From CAZRVH01 sp964624905 (GTDB taxonomy: Bacteria > Patescibacteriota > Gracilibacteria > Peribacterales > Peribacteraceae): a stretch of 13,404 nucleotides of DNA. The notes under the pieces are model-generated. The model had not been told where the DNA came from. It did no database searches and saw only the letters and a list, made by a program, of their open reading frames with translations. The translations under genes were made by a program, and so were the position numbers. The stretch lies in the NCBI GenBank assembly GCA_964624905.1, contig CAZUYK010000020.1, positions 1-13,404 of the forward strand, read 5' to 3'. This document shows positions 1-5,930 of the stretch, piece by piece (the stretch's first letter is position 1; each line of letters starts with the position of its first letter).

Positions 1-1072
1 CGACGACGGAGTCATCGCAGGAAGCCGTAAGATCGAGGGAAGCGAGGACGACGCCAACAGCGCCCTGGGGCACCGTGTCACCGACCGGGTTCGTGGAAGC
101 AAGAGCGATCTCGAGCTCTCCGTCACCCTGGGCGATCGGGCTGAAGCCCGTGAAGTCCATGGTGTCAGAGAAAGAATCGCCGCCAGCCGTCTCCATGTCC
201 ATGACGGACAGGGTGTAGCGGTCACCTGCGTTCGTGGAAGAAGCGAGGGTGAGCTCCACCGTGGAGTCGTTGATAGCGGAAGCGTCGCTGACCGAGATGG
301 TAGCGTCACCCGTGATCTTGTACTTGCTAGCCATTTCAGCGGAAGCCGCGTCAACGTTCGTGTTGAACTCGACTTCAACCTTGTTCACAGCGGTCGACGT
401 GACCGTGTGGATGGCGGGCTCGACAACGTTACCCATGCCGCAGTCAACACCGAAGGTGAGACCCTGGTCCACGCGGTGAAGCATGGCGACCATTTCAGCA
501 CGGTTCATGTTGTCAGCCGGGCGAGCGCGACCCGTCGCGTCATCACCCTGGACCACGCAGTGGTCCGCAGCCGTCATGATGGAAGCCGTGTACCACTGAC
601 CGGCCGGCACGTCCACGAAGGACGATGCGTCACCCGTGGCCTCAAGGCCGAAGGCGCGGACGATGAGGGCAGCAGCCTCAGCACGGTTGATGTTCGCAGC
701 AGGGCGAGCGTAGCAGGGGTGTGCTCCGTAGCAGTTGTTGTCACCCTTGACCCAGCCTTCCTTGGCTGCTTCCTCCATGTAACCGTAGTACCAGAAGCCC
801 GGCTTGACATCGTCAAAGCTCGGAACTGCGGGTGCGGTGGAGAGGATTCCACCATTAAGCTCGACGACGAGCTTGATAAATTCCGCACGGTTAGCGTTGT
901 CGCCACCGCGGAAACGAGTCTGGTTAGCGTCGAGGTAGCCTGCATCCGTGAATGCATCGACTGCCGCTTCGTACCAGGCTCCCGACGGAACATCGCTGTA
1001 AGCAGCAACGGCCGTACCCATCTGGGTGACAGCGATTGCGACAGCGGCTGCTCCGGCGAACAATTTCTTCAT
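1..1072 (-). CDS. S-layer-homology (SLH) domain surface protein, N-terminal part
   Basis: Partial gene running off the left edge; 357 codons are visible. A signal peptide starts MKKLF, has an alanine-rich hydrophobic core and probably ends near residue 23-24 (AVA-A). Three SLH domains follow at about residues 25-75, 85-143 and 152-204, each with the pattern of an aromatic/Asp opening (YSDVP, FDDVK, FVDVP), a W-Y pair and a closing NRAE. From about 216 to 307 there is a bacterial Ig-like (SbsA/Big_5-type) repeat beginning near HTVTSTAVNKVEVEF, and another seems to start near 325. SLH domains bind cell-wall polymers, so this is probably an exported S-layer or cell-surface protein. Four cysteines (114, 120, 172, 211) are visible. 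An in-frame ATG at 1087 would add MDVSR, but the signal peptide favours 1072. No SD precedes either start; the upstream mRNA is pyrimidine-rich with two CTCCT stretches. Confidence 0.93.
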   Translation of the reverse strand, partial: MKKLFAGAAAVAIAVTQMGTAVAAYSDVPSGAWYEAAVDAFTDAGYLDANQTRFRGGDNANRAEFIKLVVELNGGILSTAPAVPSFDDVKPGFWYYGYMEEAAKEGWVKGDNNCYGAHPCYARPAANINRAEAAALIVRAFGLEATGDASSFVDVPAGQWYTASIMTAADHCVVQGDDATGRARPADNMNRAEMVAMLHRVDQGLTFGVDCGMGNVVEPAIHTVTSTAVNKVEVEFNTNVDAASAEMASKYKITGDATISVSDASAINDSTVELTLASSTNAGDRYTLSVMDMETAGGDSFSDTMDFTGFSPIAQGDGELEIALASTNPVGDTVPQGAVGVVLASLDLTASCDDSVV

Positions 1073-1087
1073 ACGAGAAACGTCCAT

Positions 1088-1650
1088 ATAAAGGAGTAGT
1101 AAGAAATGAGGAGATAGAAAGGATTTTTTTGTTGGCTATCTGTGTGGTACGGGAATCAAGGTTGGATTACCTGACGCCGACGACTTGCATCGCCACCTGT
1201 GTTCGACGGAGAGGGGCAGATGTTCTGCACTCGTCTCCTTAAATATAAAGAGATGACACACGGGATGGAACGCTGCGCTAGGTGCGCGCACCGATGTCAG
1301 GGAAAAGCACGATCACTGACGACCCTATATATAAGGAAGTCGGGGATGTGAAATATTGTCACGGTCCGGTCGTACCGGTTCCGGGGCAATCTGCCGTTGT
1401 GTGAATGATCCGTGCACAGATCCCACCGCCGGAAGTGGCAGTGGAACGGGAGGATGCTACCGACAGGCCCCGTACGGGCGCAAGATAGGCCATCCTTCCT
1501 ATGCATGTACTCAAACGTCCCAACCCGCCCCGCGTTACAGGGGAAGGATGCGTTTCTTTGGCATTTCAAAGTGTTAAAATAGTGAGAATAGGCGCTTTCT
1601 AAACGGAATTTTAGTGGGAAAATTATGTTTTGATTCTTTTCCGACACCCC
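1088..1650 (-). other. palindrome-rich leader region upstream of the SLH gene (candidate long 5' UTR or structured RNA)
   Basis: No convincing protein is seen here; the longest open frames have non-protein-like composition. Read on the minus strand towards the SLH gene, the stretch is dense in inverted repeats: CATCCTTCC with GGAAGGATG (about 1493-1553), CCCGTACGGG near 1470-1480, a 16-nt palindrome GATCTGTGCACGGATC near 1410-1425, CCGGT/ACCGG near 1366-1378, GGTGCGCGCACC near 1282-1293, and GCAGA/TCTGC near 1217-1229. AAGGAG on the mRNA (1235-1240 complement) can pair with CTCCTT just upstream of the start (1091-1096 complement), extended by ATAT-type pairs. I could not match it to RNase P, SRP, tmRNA or 6S. 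No clear -35/-10 pair was found. Confidence 0.35.
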
Positions 1651-1995
1651 AAAAAACAGTTGCTAAGAATCACTTTCTATTGTCAAAAGTTGGCCTAACA
1701 ACCGAGCTTCGTCGATAATCCTGTGCATTTGGTATAGATAACTTCACATTTCAGCCTATTGGAACGTTTATAGAACATCTAATAAGCGTTTCTCGGCATT
1801 ATAAAATGTTTCTTCTGGAAATAGGCCTAGAATCGTTTGCAAATGAAGCGAGGAAGCGAGGCAGCCAAGCCAAAAAACACCGAAAAATGTAAAGACAGCC
1901 TGACATCAGGGTTATCTTTGCTTCACATGTGGCGCCAGAACGCCTTACTAACCGCCCGTTATACACACCCCCTGTGCATAATCCCCTTTTCGACT
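1651..1995. other. AT-rich intergenic stretch
   Basis: This stretch between the SLH leader and the csrA terminator is visibly richer in A and T than the rest of the window and shows no protein-like open frame. It contains an inverted pair of 9-mers matching TTATNCACA near its right end, annotated separately. A minus-strand TATAAT-like hexamer lies near 1798-1803, but no -35 partner was seen. Confidence 0.4.
1959..1981. promoter_or_regulatory. inverted pair of DnaA-box-like 9-mers
   Basis: TTATACACA (1959-1967) on the plus strand and TTATGCACA on the minus strand (1973-1981) both fit the relaxed DnaA-box consensus TTATNCACA and face each other across five bases. A weaker 7/9 match lies near 1711-1719. 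The flank to the left is AT-rich. Only two good boxes are visible and dnaA is not in the window, so an origin or DnaA-regulated site is a guess. The pair also forms an imperfect hairpin and may be just that. Confidence 0.25.
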
Positions 1996-2028
1996 AAAAA
2001 AAGCCGGCGCACGCGTGGTGCGGCCGGC
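1996..2028 (-). terminator. Rho-independent terminator of csrA
   Basis: On the minus strand a GC-rich stem GCCGG(C)CGCAC with GTGCGCCGGC (one bulged C) is followed by seven T residues. It lies about 40 bp after the csrA stop codon. Confidence 0.85.
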
Positions 2029-2069
2029 CTTGGTGCGCATCATCCGTTGGGGATGAGGCGTCATGCTAT

Positions 2070-2348
2070 CTACCCTTGTTCCTTGTAGGGAACGTACTTG
2101 GGATCGGCCTTGATCTTCCGGACTTCTTCAGGCGTGCCACCCAAGGTGAGAAATTCATTTTCCGAGATAGCGCCGCTGTAAAAGTTCGCCCGATTGATGG
2201 CCAAGTGAACCTCTAAGCGATGGACCGGAATTTCCGTGGGGGCGTTGATACCGAGGCGCACTTTGTCGCCGCGAATATCAACGATGGTGATAACGATGTT
2301 ATCACCGATGATGATACTTTCATCGCGTTGTCGCGACAGAACTAACAT
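2070..2348 (-). CDS. csrA: carbon storage regulator CsrA
   Basis: CsrA is a small dimeric RNA-binding protein that recognises GGA motifs, usually in hairpin loops near ribosome binding sites, and alters translation or stability of target mRNAs. The 92-residue product starts MLVLSRQRDESIIIGD, keeps the GDKVRLGINAP segment and the conserved VHRLEV at about 42-47, which carries the RNA-contacting arginine. It is longer than the usual 60-75 residues, with a polar C-terminal tail of about 30 residues (from FYSGAISENE onward). The start is supported by AGGAG eight bases upstream. It lies 153 bp downstream of cysS on the same strand, with its own promoter (2453-2480) and terminator (1996-2028). Its leader carries a hairpin with AGGAG in the loop, consistent with autoregulation (inference). 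Confidence 0.95.
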   Translation of the reverse strand: MLVLSRQRDESIIIGDNIVITIVDIRGDKVRLGINAPTEIPVHRLEVHLAINRANFYSGAISENEFLTLGGTPEEVRKIKADPKYVPYKEQG

Positions 2349-2391
2349 GGATAGGACTCCTACGCAGAGAGATGGATTGAAGGGGCGGGAT

Positions 2392-2412
2392 GACAACGGC
2401 TCCTCCGTTGTC
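2392..2412 (-). promoter_or_regulatory. csrA leader hairpin with AGGAG loop (candidate CsrA site)
   Basis: On the csrA mRNA an exact 8-bp stem GACAACGG/CCGTTGTC encloses the loop AGGAG, 44 bases upstream of the start codon. GGA presented in a hairpin loop is the known CsrA recognition pattern, although the fuller consensus ANGGA is not met. No T-tract follows, so it is not a terminator. Confidence 0.45.
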
Positions 2413-2452
2413 GAAGGCGGGGGGATCCGGCAAGGCGCCAGATATGCTTTCC

Positions 2453-2480
2453 ATCGTACGGATAATGCGCACGACGTCAA
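2453..2480 (-). promoter_or_regulatory. csrA promoter
   Basis: On the minus strand TTGACG and TACGAT are separated by 16 bp, close to the sigma-70-type consensus. The site lies just downstream of the cysS stop and would give a csrA leader of about 95-100 nt containing the AGGAG-loop hairpin. Confidence 0.6.
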
Positions 2481-2501
2481 GAATATTCGACATTATCGGT
2501 T

Positions 2502-4007
2502 TCACGATTTGCGCACTTTTTGGCCTTCGGACGTGTCTTTCACCTCATAGCCGAGCGTGGCGATCGCGTCGCGCAGTTCGTCGGATTTCGCGAAGTTCTT
2601 TTCCGCGCGCGCACGTGCGCGTTCGTCGACGAGACGCAGTACGTCATCGGGAATTTTTTCTACTTCGGGATCGAAGCACCCGAACGTACGCTCCACCATC
2701 GAGACGAACGTCGCGAGCTCGTTCAGTTGATCATCCGTCGGCACGTATCCCCCGTCGACCGCCTTGTAATAATTCGTCATGCCGCCGAAGATCACCGCGC
2801 GCGCCTCGGACACATTGAGGTCGTTGTCCATCGCCGCCATGAAGTTTTCCAGCGCCTCGCACGGCGCATTCGTCGCCGCGCATTCTTCGAACGTTTTTCC
2901 GCGCTTCAGGATGGTGTCGCGGATCAGGGCGAACCATTCCATGATGCGTCCGCGCTCCTTCTGGGCTGTGTGCATCGCCTCATCGGTGAACTTCATCTGC
3001 GTGCGGTAATGCACGGAGAGAAAGCAGTACCGAAGGTCCATCGGAGACCATCCTTTTCCGATAATGTCAGGAATAGTTACCACATTGCCAAGACTCTTTG
3101 ACATCTTTTCGCTGCCAAGGTCGATTCTGCGCTTGTGGAGCCAGAAACGGACGAAGGGTTTTTCCGTCACGGACTCACTCTGCGCTATCTCGCATTCGTG
3201 GTGCGGGAAGATGTTGTCCTCCCCGCCAGTATGGATGTCGATGGTATCGCCCAAGAGCGCGCGGCTCATGGCGCTGCACTCGATGTGCCATCCAGGGAAC
3301 CCGTCCGGGAAAGCTTCGTCCTCTCCCTTCGGCGACGGCCAGTGCAGCACGTGCTTCTCGTTCATGCCGACGCGGAATTTCCATAACGCGAAATCCGCCG
3401 GATGCTTCTTGCCTTCGTTCACGTCCACGCGCGAGCCCGCCTGCAGATCCTCCAGTTTGTTTCCCGAGAGCGTGCCGTAGGGCGTCTTCAGATGCGACGT
3501 GACATCGAAGTAGATGCCGTCCTGCGTCGCGTATGCATGGCCCTTCTTCAGGAGCTCCTCGATCATCGCTTTCATCTCCTCCACGTACTCCGATGCCTTC
3601 GGGCGCGAAGCCGGCTCCAGCATGCGCAACAAGGCTTCGTCTTCCAGGTACTGCGACGTGTACATCTCCGCCACCGCGATGACGTCGCCGTGTTCCACCT
3701 GCGCATCCTTGCCGCGCTTTTCCATGGCGATGCGGCGCGCTTCCTTCTCGATCTTGTCCTCCCCGCTCTCCGCGTCGGCCACGAGGTGTCCCACGTCGGT
3801 GATGTTCTTCACGTGCCTCACCGTGCAACCATGGCCGATCTCCAGCCAGCGGCGCAGAAGATCCGCCATGAGGAACGACGAATAGTTCCCGATGTGCGGG
3901 CGACCGTAGACGGTGGGTCCGCACGTGTACATGGTGACGGTCTTGTTCTTCGGAATGTCGAACTCCTGTTCCCCCTTCGCCAGTGAATTGTAGAGCTTCA
4001 ATGCCAT
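2502..4007 (-). CDS. cysS: cysteinyl-tRNA synthetase
   Basis: Charges tRNA-Cys with cysteine using ATP; class I aminoacyl-tRNA synthetase. The 501-residue product shows the nucleotide-binding HIGH-type motif HIGN at 38-41 within GPTVYGRPHIGN, and KMSKS at 301-305. Probable zinc ligands are Cys29, Cys244 (HIECSAMS), His269 and Glu273 (FPHHECE). Length and order of motifs match the family. The start is set at MALKLYNSLA, the usual N-terminus; an upstream extension has no family resemblance. There is no SD. Instead an extended -10 (TGC TATGCT) ends six bases before the ATG, suggesting a leaderless mRNA. csrA follows on the same strand. Confidence 0.97.
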   Translation of the reverse strand: MALKLYNSLAKGEQEFDIPKNKTVTMYTCGPTVYGRPHIGNYSSFLMADLLRRWLEIGHGCTVRHVKNITDVGHLVADAESGEDKIEKEARRIAMEKRGKDAQVEHGDVIAVAEMYTSQYLEDEALLRMLEPASRPKASEYVEEMKAMIEELLKKGHAYATQDGIYFDVTSHLKTPYGTLSGNKLEDLQAGSRVDVNEGKKHPADFALWKFRVGMNEKHVLHWPSPKGEDEAFPDGFPGWHIECSAMSRALLGDTIDIHTGGEDNIFPHHECEIAQSESVTEKPFVRFWLHKRRIDLGSEKMSKSLGNVVTIPDIIGKGWSPMDLRYCFLSVHYRTQMKFTDEAMHTAQKERGRIMEWFALIRDTILKRGKTFEECAATNAPCEALENFMAAMDNDLNVSEARAVIFGGMTNYYKAVDGGYVPTDDQLNELATFVSMVERTFGCFDPEVEKIPDDVLRLVDERARARAEKNFAKSDELRDAIATLGYEVKDTSEGQKVRKS

Positions 4008-4013
4008 GCGCGA

Positions 4014-4022
4014 AGCATAGCA
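4014..4022 (-). promoter_or_regulatory. extended -10 element of cysS
   Basis: TGC followed by TATGCT on the minus strand ends six bases before the cysS ATG, so transcription would begin at or next to the start codon. No -35 is evident, as is common for extended -10 promoters. The same TG-N-TATGCT element is seen at rnpA. Confidence 0.45.
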
Positions 4023-4070
4023 AATCAATGGACATTTCCTACGCCTTCTCGGTTCGGCGAAAGGAATTCG

Positions 4071-4100
4071 TTGACACGAAAAAAACACGTGTGCTAGGGT
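4071..4100 (+). promoter_or_regulatory. promoter at the head of the small-gene block
   Basis: A perfect -35 TTGACA (4071-4076) is followed after 18 bp by TAGGGT (4095-4100), which is preceded by TGC as an extended -10. It points rightwards, away from cysS, and is the only strong promoter seen before the block of small genes. Transcription would start near 4107. Confidence 0.55.
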
Positions 4101-4106
4101 ACTCGT

Positions 4107-4258
4107 CAGGTTTACGCACCAATGACTCTCTCCTGTCACTACGCCACGGCATCCCTTAAGAACGTCCGCATTATGTGGGGGTCGGGCCGTGCGTCGTGAA
4201 CTATTGATACCAACCAAGCGCACACAAGGGCCCCACTCCACACGGACGGGGCCCTTTT
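4107..4258 (+). ncRNA. candidate short structured RNA or attenuated leader
   Basis: A transcript of about 150 nt is bounded by the promoter at 4071-4100 and the terminator at 4226-4258. Inside, ACG(C)CACGGC can pair with GCCGTGCGT, leaving a hairpin over roughly 4131-4195. A 25-codon open frame from the ATG at 4121 has no SD and no recognisable product. It could be an independent small RNA, or a leader whose terminator is read through to reach the genes beyond. I did not recognise a known RNA family. Confidence 0.3.
4226..4258 (+). terminator. Rho-independent terminator or attenuator
   Basis: AAGGGCCCC pairs with GGGGCCCTT and the stem runs into four T residues. It lies between the upstream promoter and the first small gene, so it either ends a small RNA or attenuates the block. 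Confidence 0.7.
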
Positions 4259-4295
4259 AGCGGCTTGCACAAGCGATCTTTTACACCATCGGAGA

Positions 4296-4321
4296 ACCAT
4301 GTACCACGTTGGGTACATGGT
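4296..4321 (+). other. 10-bp hairpin before unit A
   Basis: ACCATGTACC and GGTACATGGT form an exact 10-bp stem with a six-base loop. It sits directly before the left arm of unit A, in the leader of the gene at 4409. Confidence 0.5.
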
Positions 4322-4408
4322 GAACAGGAAGCGATCTTCCTTTCCATTGGCTCCGCGCGGTTGCGGGGCAAGGAACGAAAGGAAGATCTCACGGTCAAGG
4401 AGGAAACC

Positions 4409-4633
4409 ATGGCCACGGTCGAAGAAGTATTCGCAGAAGTCTTGGACGAATCGCACCCCCTCATCAAGGCGTACCCGGATGACGAATTCTTGCGTGATTT
4501 GTTCGCGATGCAGTCTCACATGGAGCAACGTCGCAAGGAAACGCTCGATTCGTGGATCGCATTCCTTCAGAAGTTCGATCCGAAGCCCGAAGATGACCAA
4601 TGGGAACTTCCGGAATTGCCGGAAACCGATTGA
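4409..4633 (+). CDS. small acidic hypothetical protein (74 aa), unit A
   Basis: I do not recognise this protein. It has 74 residues, begins MATVEEVFAEV, is rich in Glu and Asp, and looks mostly helical with aromatic residues (FLRDLFAM, WIAFLQKF) before a proline/acid tail ending ELPETD. The start is decided by a strong SD, AAGGAGG at 4397-4403, five bases before the ATG. Two adjoining hairpins make up its leader and a terminator-type hairpin follows. Its acidity contrasts with the basic small proteins encoded next. A partnership with them is possible but unproven. Confidence 0.75.
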   Translation: MATVEEVFAEVLDESHPLIKAYPDDEFLRDLFAMQSHMEQRRKETLDSWIAFLQKFDPKPEDDQWELPELPETD

Positions 4634-4671
4634 CCGCCCGCCAGACGGCTACAACCGTCGTGACGGACCGC

Positions 4672-4711
4672 CTCCGGAGCAGACCTTAGCGTCTGCTCCG
4701 GAGCATTTTTT
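4672..4711 (+). terminator. 13-bp hairpin with T-tract after unit A gene
   Basis: CTCCGGAGCAGAC pairs exactly with GTCTGCTCCGGAG around a six-base loop, followed by CA and six T residues. This is a good Rho-independent terminator. The next small gene therefore needs read-through or its own promoter, for which I see no good candidate. Confidence 0.85.
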
Positions 4712-4827
4712 CACCTTACGGAAGCAAGATCGCTTCCTGTTCATATGCAACAACCGGCCTTCTTTCCGACATCATTCGCAGGTGCGAATAGGAAGAAGAC
4801 CGTGTCAGTCGAATGGAGTTGATCGCG

Positions 4828-4986
4828 ATGAAAGATCCCGACAGCCAGATCAGCCGGACCAAGCTCATGTTCATGTTCCGGGAGCGTCCGGGGCCGAAGC
4901 TGGAGAAGCGCGTCCGCCAGAACCAGAAACGCGAAGAAAAGGCGGCGAAGCGAGCCGAAAGGCGGCGCAACACCCAGGCGGAGTAG
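4828..4986 (+). CDS. small basic hypothetical protein (52 aa), unit B
   Basis: I do not recognise this protein. It has 52 residues, begins MKDPDSQISRTKLMFMF, and the C-terminal two thirds is a probable single charged helix very rich in Arg, Lys, Glu and Gln (REEKAAKRAERRRNTQAE). Such a composition could suit nucleic-acid or ribosome binding, but that is inference. GGAG at 4815-4818, nine bases upstream, favours the ATG at 4828 over the in-frame ATG at 4813, which overlaps that SD. The ATGGAG-N8/9-ATG arrangement recurs before the genes at 5278 and 5649. Confidence 0.65.
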   Translation: MKDPDSQISRTKLMFMFRERPGPKLEKRVRQNQKREEKAAKRAERRRNTQAE

Positions 4987-5017
4987 CGCGCAGGAGAGGG
5001 CGACTGCCACACAATGT

Positions 5018-5049
5018 TCCGGGGGAGTTTCGTAAGAAACCCCCCGGAG
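5018..5049 (+). other. GC-rich hairpin after unit B gene
   Basis: TCCGGGGG(A)GTTTC pairs with GAAACCCCCCGGA with one bulged base and a GTAA loop. No T-tract follows, so it is more likely a stabilising or processing element than a terminator. A second hairpin, ACGTAC TTTC GTACGT, lies at 5058-5073. Confidence 0.6.
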
Positions 5050-5277
5050 CACTCTCTACGTACTTTCGTACGTCCGTGTATTATAGCCTGAAATAGCGCT
5101 TTTGAAAGAAAGAAGACCGATTTTTGCAATCCCCTTTTGGAGGGCTCCGCGTAGGGGTAGTATTTCCAGCGATCCGCCCCTTCACAGCACCGCTTGAACG
5201 GATAATGACCTGTTTTTCAGCACCATCATGGCCGCCTTCTCGGCATGACTGGAGAACAGAGGATGGAGACTTTCGGC

Positions 5278-5478
5278 ATGACACAGTATCGCCGGCGCAT
5301 CATTAAGGCAGTCCGCCAAAACCTCATCGCTTCGCGTGACGGACGCGAACCCAGCGAGGAACAAGTCCACGCTGAATGTAAGCGCCTGAGACGCATGAAA
5401 CGACGGACATGGAGTCCTTCATGCAAGCGCCGGACCCGATGCAAGCGCGACGACCACGTACGGATGTGCTCGCGCTGA
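5278..5478 (+). CDS. small basic hypothetical protein (66 aa), unit C
   Basis: I do not recognise this protein. It has 66 residues, begins MTQYRRRIIKAVRQNLIA, and is strongly basic. The C-terminal half contains CKR three times (ECKRLRR, SCKRRTRCKRDD) and four cysteines, which could bind metal, although spacing does not match a zinc finger I know. The SD is GGAG at 5265-5268, nine bases before the ATG; an in-frame ATG at 5263 overlaps it. A GGAC-ATGGA-GTCC hairpin at 5405-5417 lies inside the coding sequence. The second half could instead be out of frame, since an alternative frame from about 5391 also looks protein-like; hence moderate confidence. Confidence 0.5.
   Translation: MTQYRRRIIKAVRQNLIASRDGREPSEEQVHAECKRLRRMKRRTWSPSCKRRTRCKRDDHVRMCSR
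5405..5417 (+). promoter_or_regulatory. ATGGA-loop hairpin (candidate CsrA site)
   Basis: GGAC and GTCC enclose the five-base loop ATGGA, which fits the ANGGA core of CsrA sites. It lies inside the coding sequence of unit C and is short, so chance cannot be excluded. Confidence 0.25.
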
Positions 5479-5501
5479 TCTCTTTTCTTTTCTCCACCAC
5501 C

Positions 5502-5531
5502 GTTCCGGACCCTGCTTGCAGGGTCCGGAAC
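5502..5531 (+). other. 14-bp GC-rich hairpin after unit C gene
   Basis: GTTCCGGACCCTGC and GCAGGGTCCGGAAC are exact complements separated by two bases. The outermost bases of the apex must open to form a loop. No T-tract follows, so termination is doubtful. It ends seven bases before the right arm of unit C. Confidence 0.7.
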
Positions 5532-5648
5532 ATATTCAAAAAACAGATCATTATCCGCTTCAAAAGACTTCACAAAGAGCGATCTGCCTTTGTACGGGAC
5601 ATGGGTGTCCCGAGGGCAGAAATCGGTTGTTGATATGGAGATTCTCTG

Positions 5649-5753
5649 ATGACCCTGAAGAAACGACGTCGTCGCCATCGCCGCATGAAGGTCCGCTTGG
5701 AAAACAGGCAGGACCGGTTGAAAACGAGGCGCGAACTTGCGGTCCATCGGTAA
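5649..5753 (+). CDS. very small Arg/Lys-rich protein (34 aa), unit D
   Basis: A 34-residue open frame starts MTLKKRRRRHRRMKVRLENR; more than 40% of residues are Arg or Lys. No family is recognised. Size and charge are reminiscent of tiny basic ribosomal proteins, but it does not match the ones I know such as L34 or L36. SD is GGAG at 5637-5640, eight bases before the ATG, in the same ATGGAG context as the genes at 4828 and 5278. It is followed by a strong hairpin. Confidence 0.55.
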   Translation: MTLKKRRRRHRRMKVRLENRQDRLKTRRELAVHR

Positions 5754-5782
5754 CGACGCGTTACCATCAGCAACAACAATTT

Positions 5783-5814
5783 GTCTCGGAGTGGCCTTAC
5801 CGCCGCTCCGAGAC
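5783..5814 (+). other. 13-bp GC-rich hairpin after unit D gene
   Basis: GTCTCGGAGTGGC pairs with GCCGCTCCGAGAC, with one T-G wobble and a six-base loop. Only ATCCTTTC follows, so it is a weak terminator at best. It ends 12 bp before the right arm of unit D. Confidence 0.65.
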
Positions 5815-5930
5815 ATCCTTTCACATCGAAGACAGATCCTTCTTTGCGTGCTCATTCACAGCACATCTTGTAAACAGTGATCCGTTTTTCGCCCCCCATC
5901 GTGGGTTCATCGGGCGGAGGCGGTGGTAGT

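Larger units (their letters stand above)
4321..4743 (+). repeat. unit A: inverted-repeat-bounded small-gene unit
   Basis: The left arm TGAACAGGAAGCGATCTT (4321-4338) has an exact 18-nt reverse complement at 4726-4743. Between the arms lie a leader hairpin (GATCTTCCTTTC 4333-4344 with GAAAGGAAGATC 4377-4388, and an inner 7-bp stem), an SD, the small gene 4409-4633 and the 13-bp hairpin 4672-4703. The left arm starts 88 nt before the ATG and overlaps the strand of the local hairpin, so the two pairings exclude each other. The same plan recurs in units B to F. Confidence 0.7.
4755..5119 (+). repeat. unit B: inverted-repeat-bounded small-gene unit
   Basis: The left arm CGGCCTTCTTTC (4755-4766) matches the reverse complement of GAAAGAAGACCG (5108-5119) at 11 of 12 positions. 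A near-copy of the right arm, GGAAGAAGACCG, lies at 4791-4802 just upstream of the SD and can pair with the same left arm, closing a local hairpin over ATTCGCA/TGCGAAT (4774-4780, 4783-4789). Left arm to ATG is 73 nt. The arms are shorter here than in the other units. Confidence 0.5.
5194..5563 (+). repeat. unit C: inverted-repeat-bounded small-gene unit
   Basis: The left arm at 5194-5217 (TTGAACGGATAATGACC then CTG and a T run, read continuously) matches the reverse complement of 5539-5563 with one mismatch and one inserted base over about 24 positions. Left arm to ATG is 84 nt, and the right arm begins 8 bp after a 14-bp hairpin. The motif TTCACAGCAC (5181-5190) lies just before the left arm, as in units E and F. 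The gene 5278-5478 lies inside. Confidence 0.65.
5571..5848 (+). repeat. unit D: inverted-repeat-bounded small-gene unit
   Basis: The left arm 5571-5592 matches the reverse complement of 5827-5848 at 17 of 22 positions without gaps, or 19 of 22 allowing G-U pairs. The left arm also pairs locally: CGAT-CTGCC with GGCAG-AA-ATCG (to about 5626), around the exact hairpin CGGGACA TGGG TGTCCCG. Left arm to ATG is 78 nt. The gene 5649-5753 and a 13-bp hairpin lie inside. Confidence 0.6.

Noticed and set aside
1297..1647. A 116-codon minus-strand open frame in the SLH leader
   Set aside because: Non-protein-like composition, no SD, and it coincides with the dense palindromes.
4139..4600. A 153-codon minus-strand open frame opposite the 4409 gene
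   Set aside because: The plus-strand gene has a strong SD and a coherent acidic helical product; this frame is its mirror and runs through a terminator.
5409..5633. Plus-strand frame beginning MESFMQAPDPMQ overlapping the 5278 gene
   Set aside because: Partly protein-like, but it reads through the 14-bp hairpin and the right arm of unit C and lacks an SD at a sensible distance; noted as an alternative for the 3' half of the 5278 gene.
5226..5855. A 209-codon minus-strand open frame across units C and D
   Set aside because: Composition is unlike a protein (Arg-, Ser- and Cys-rich), it spans the hairpins and both plus-strand genes, and it lacks a convincing SD; it is probably a shadow of Arg-rich plus-strand coding.
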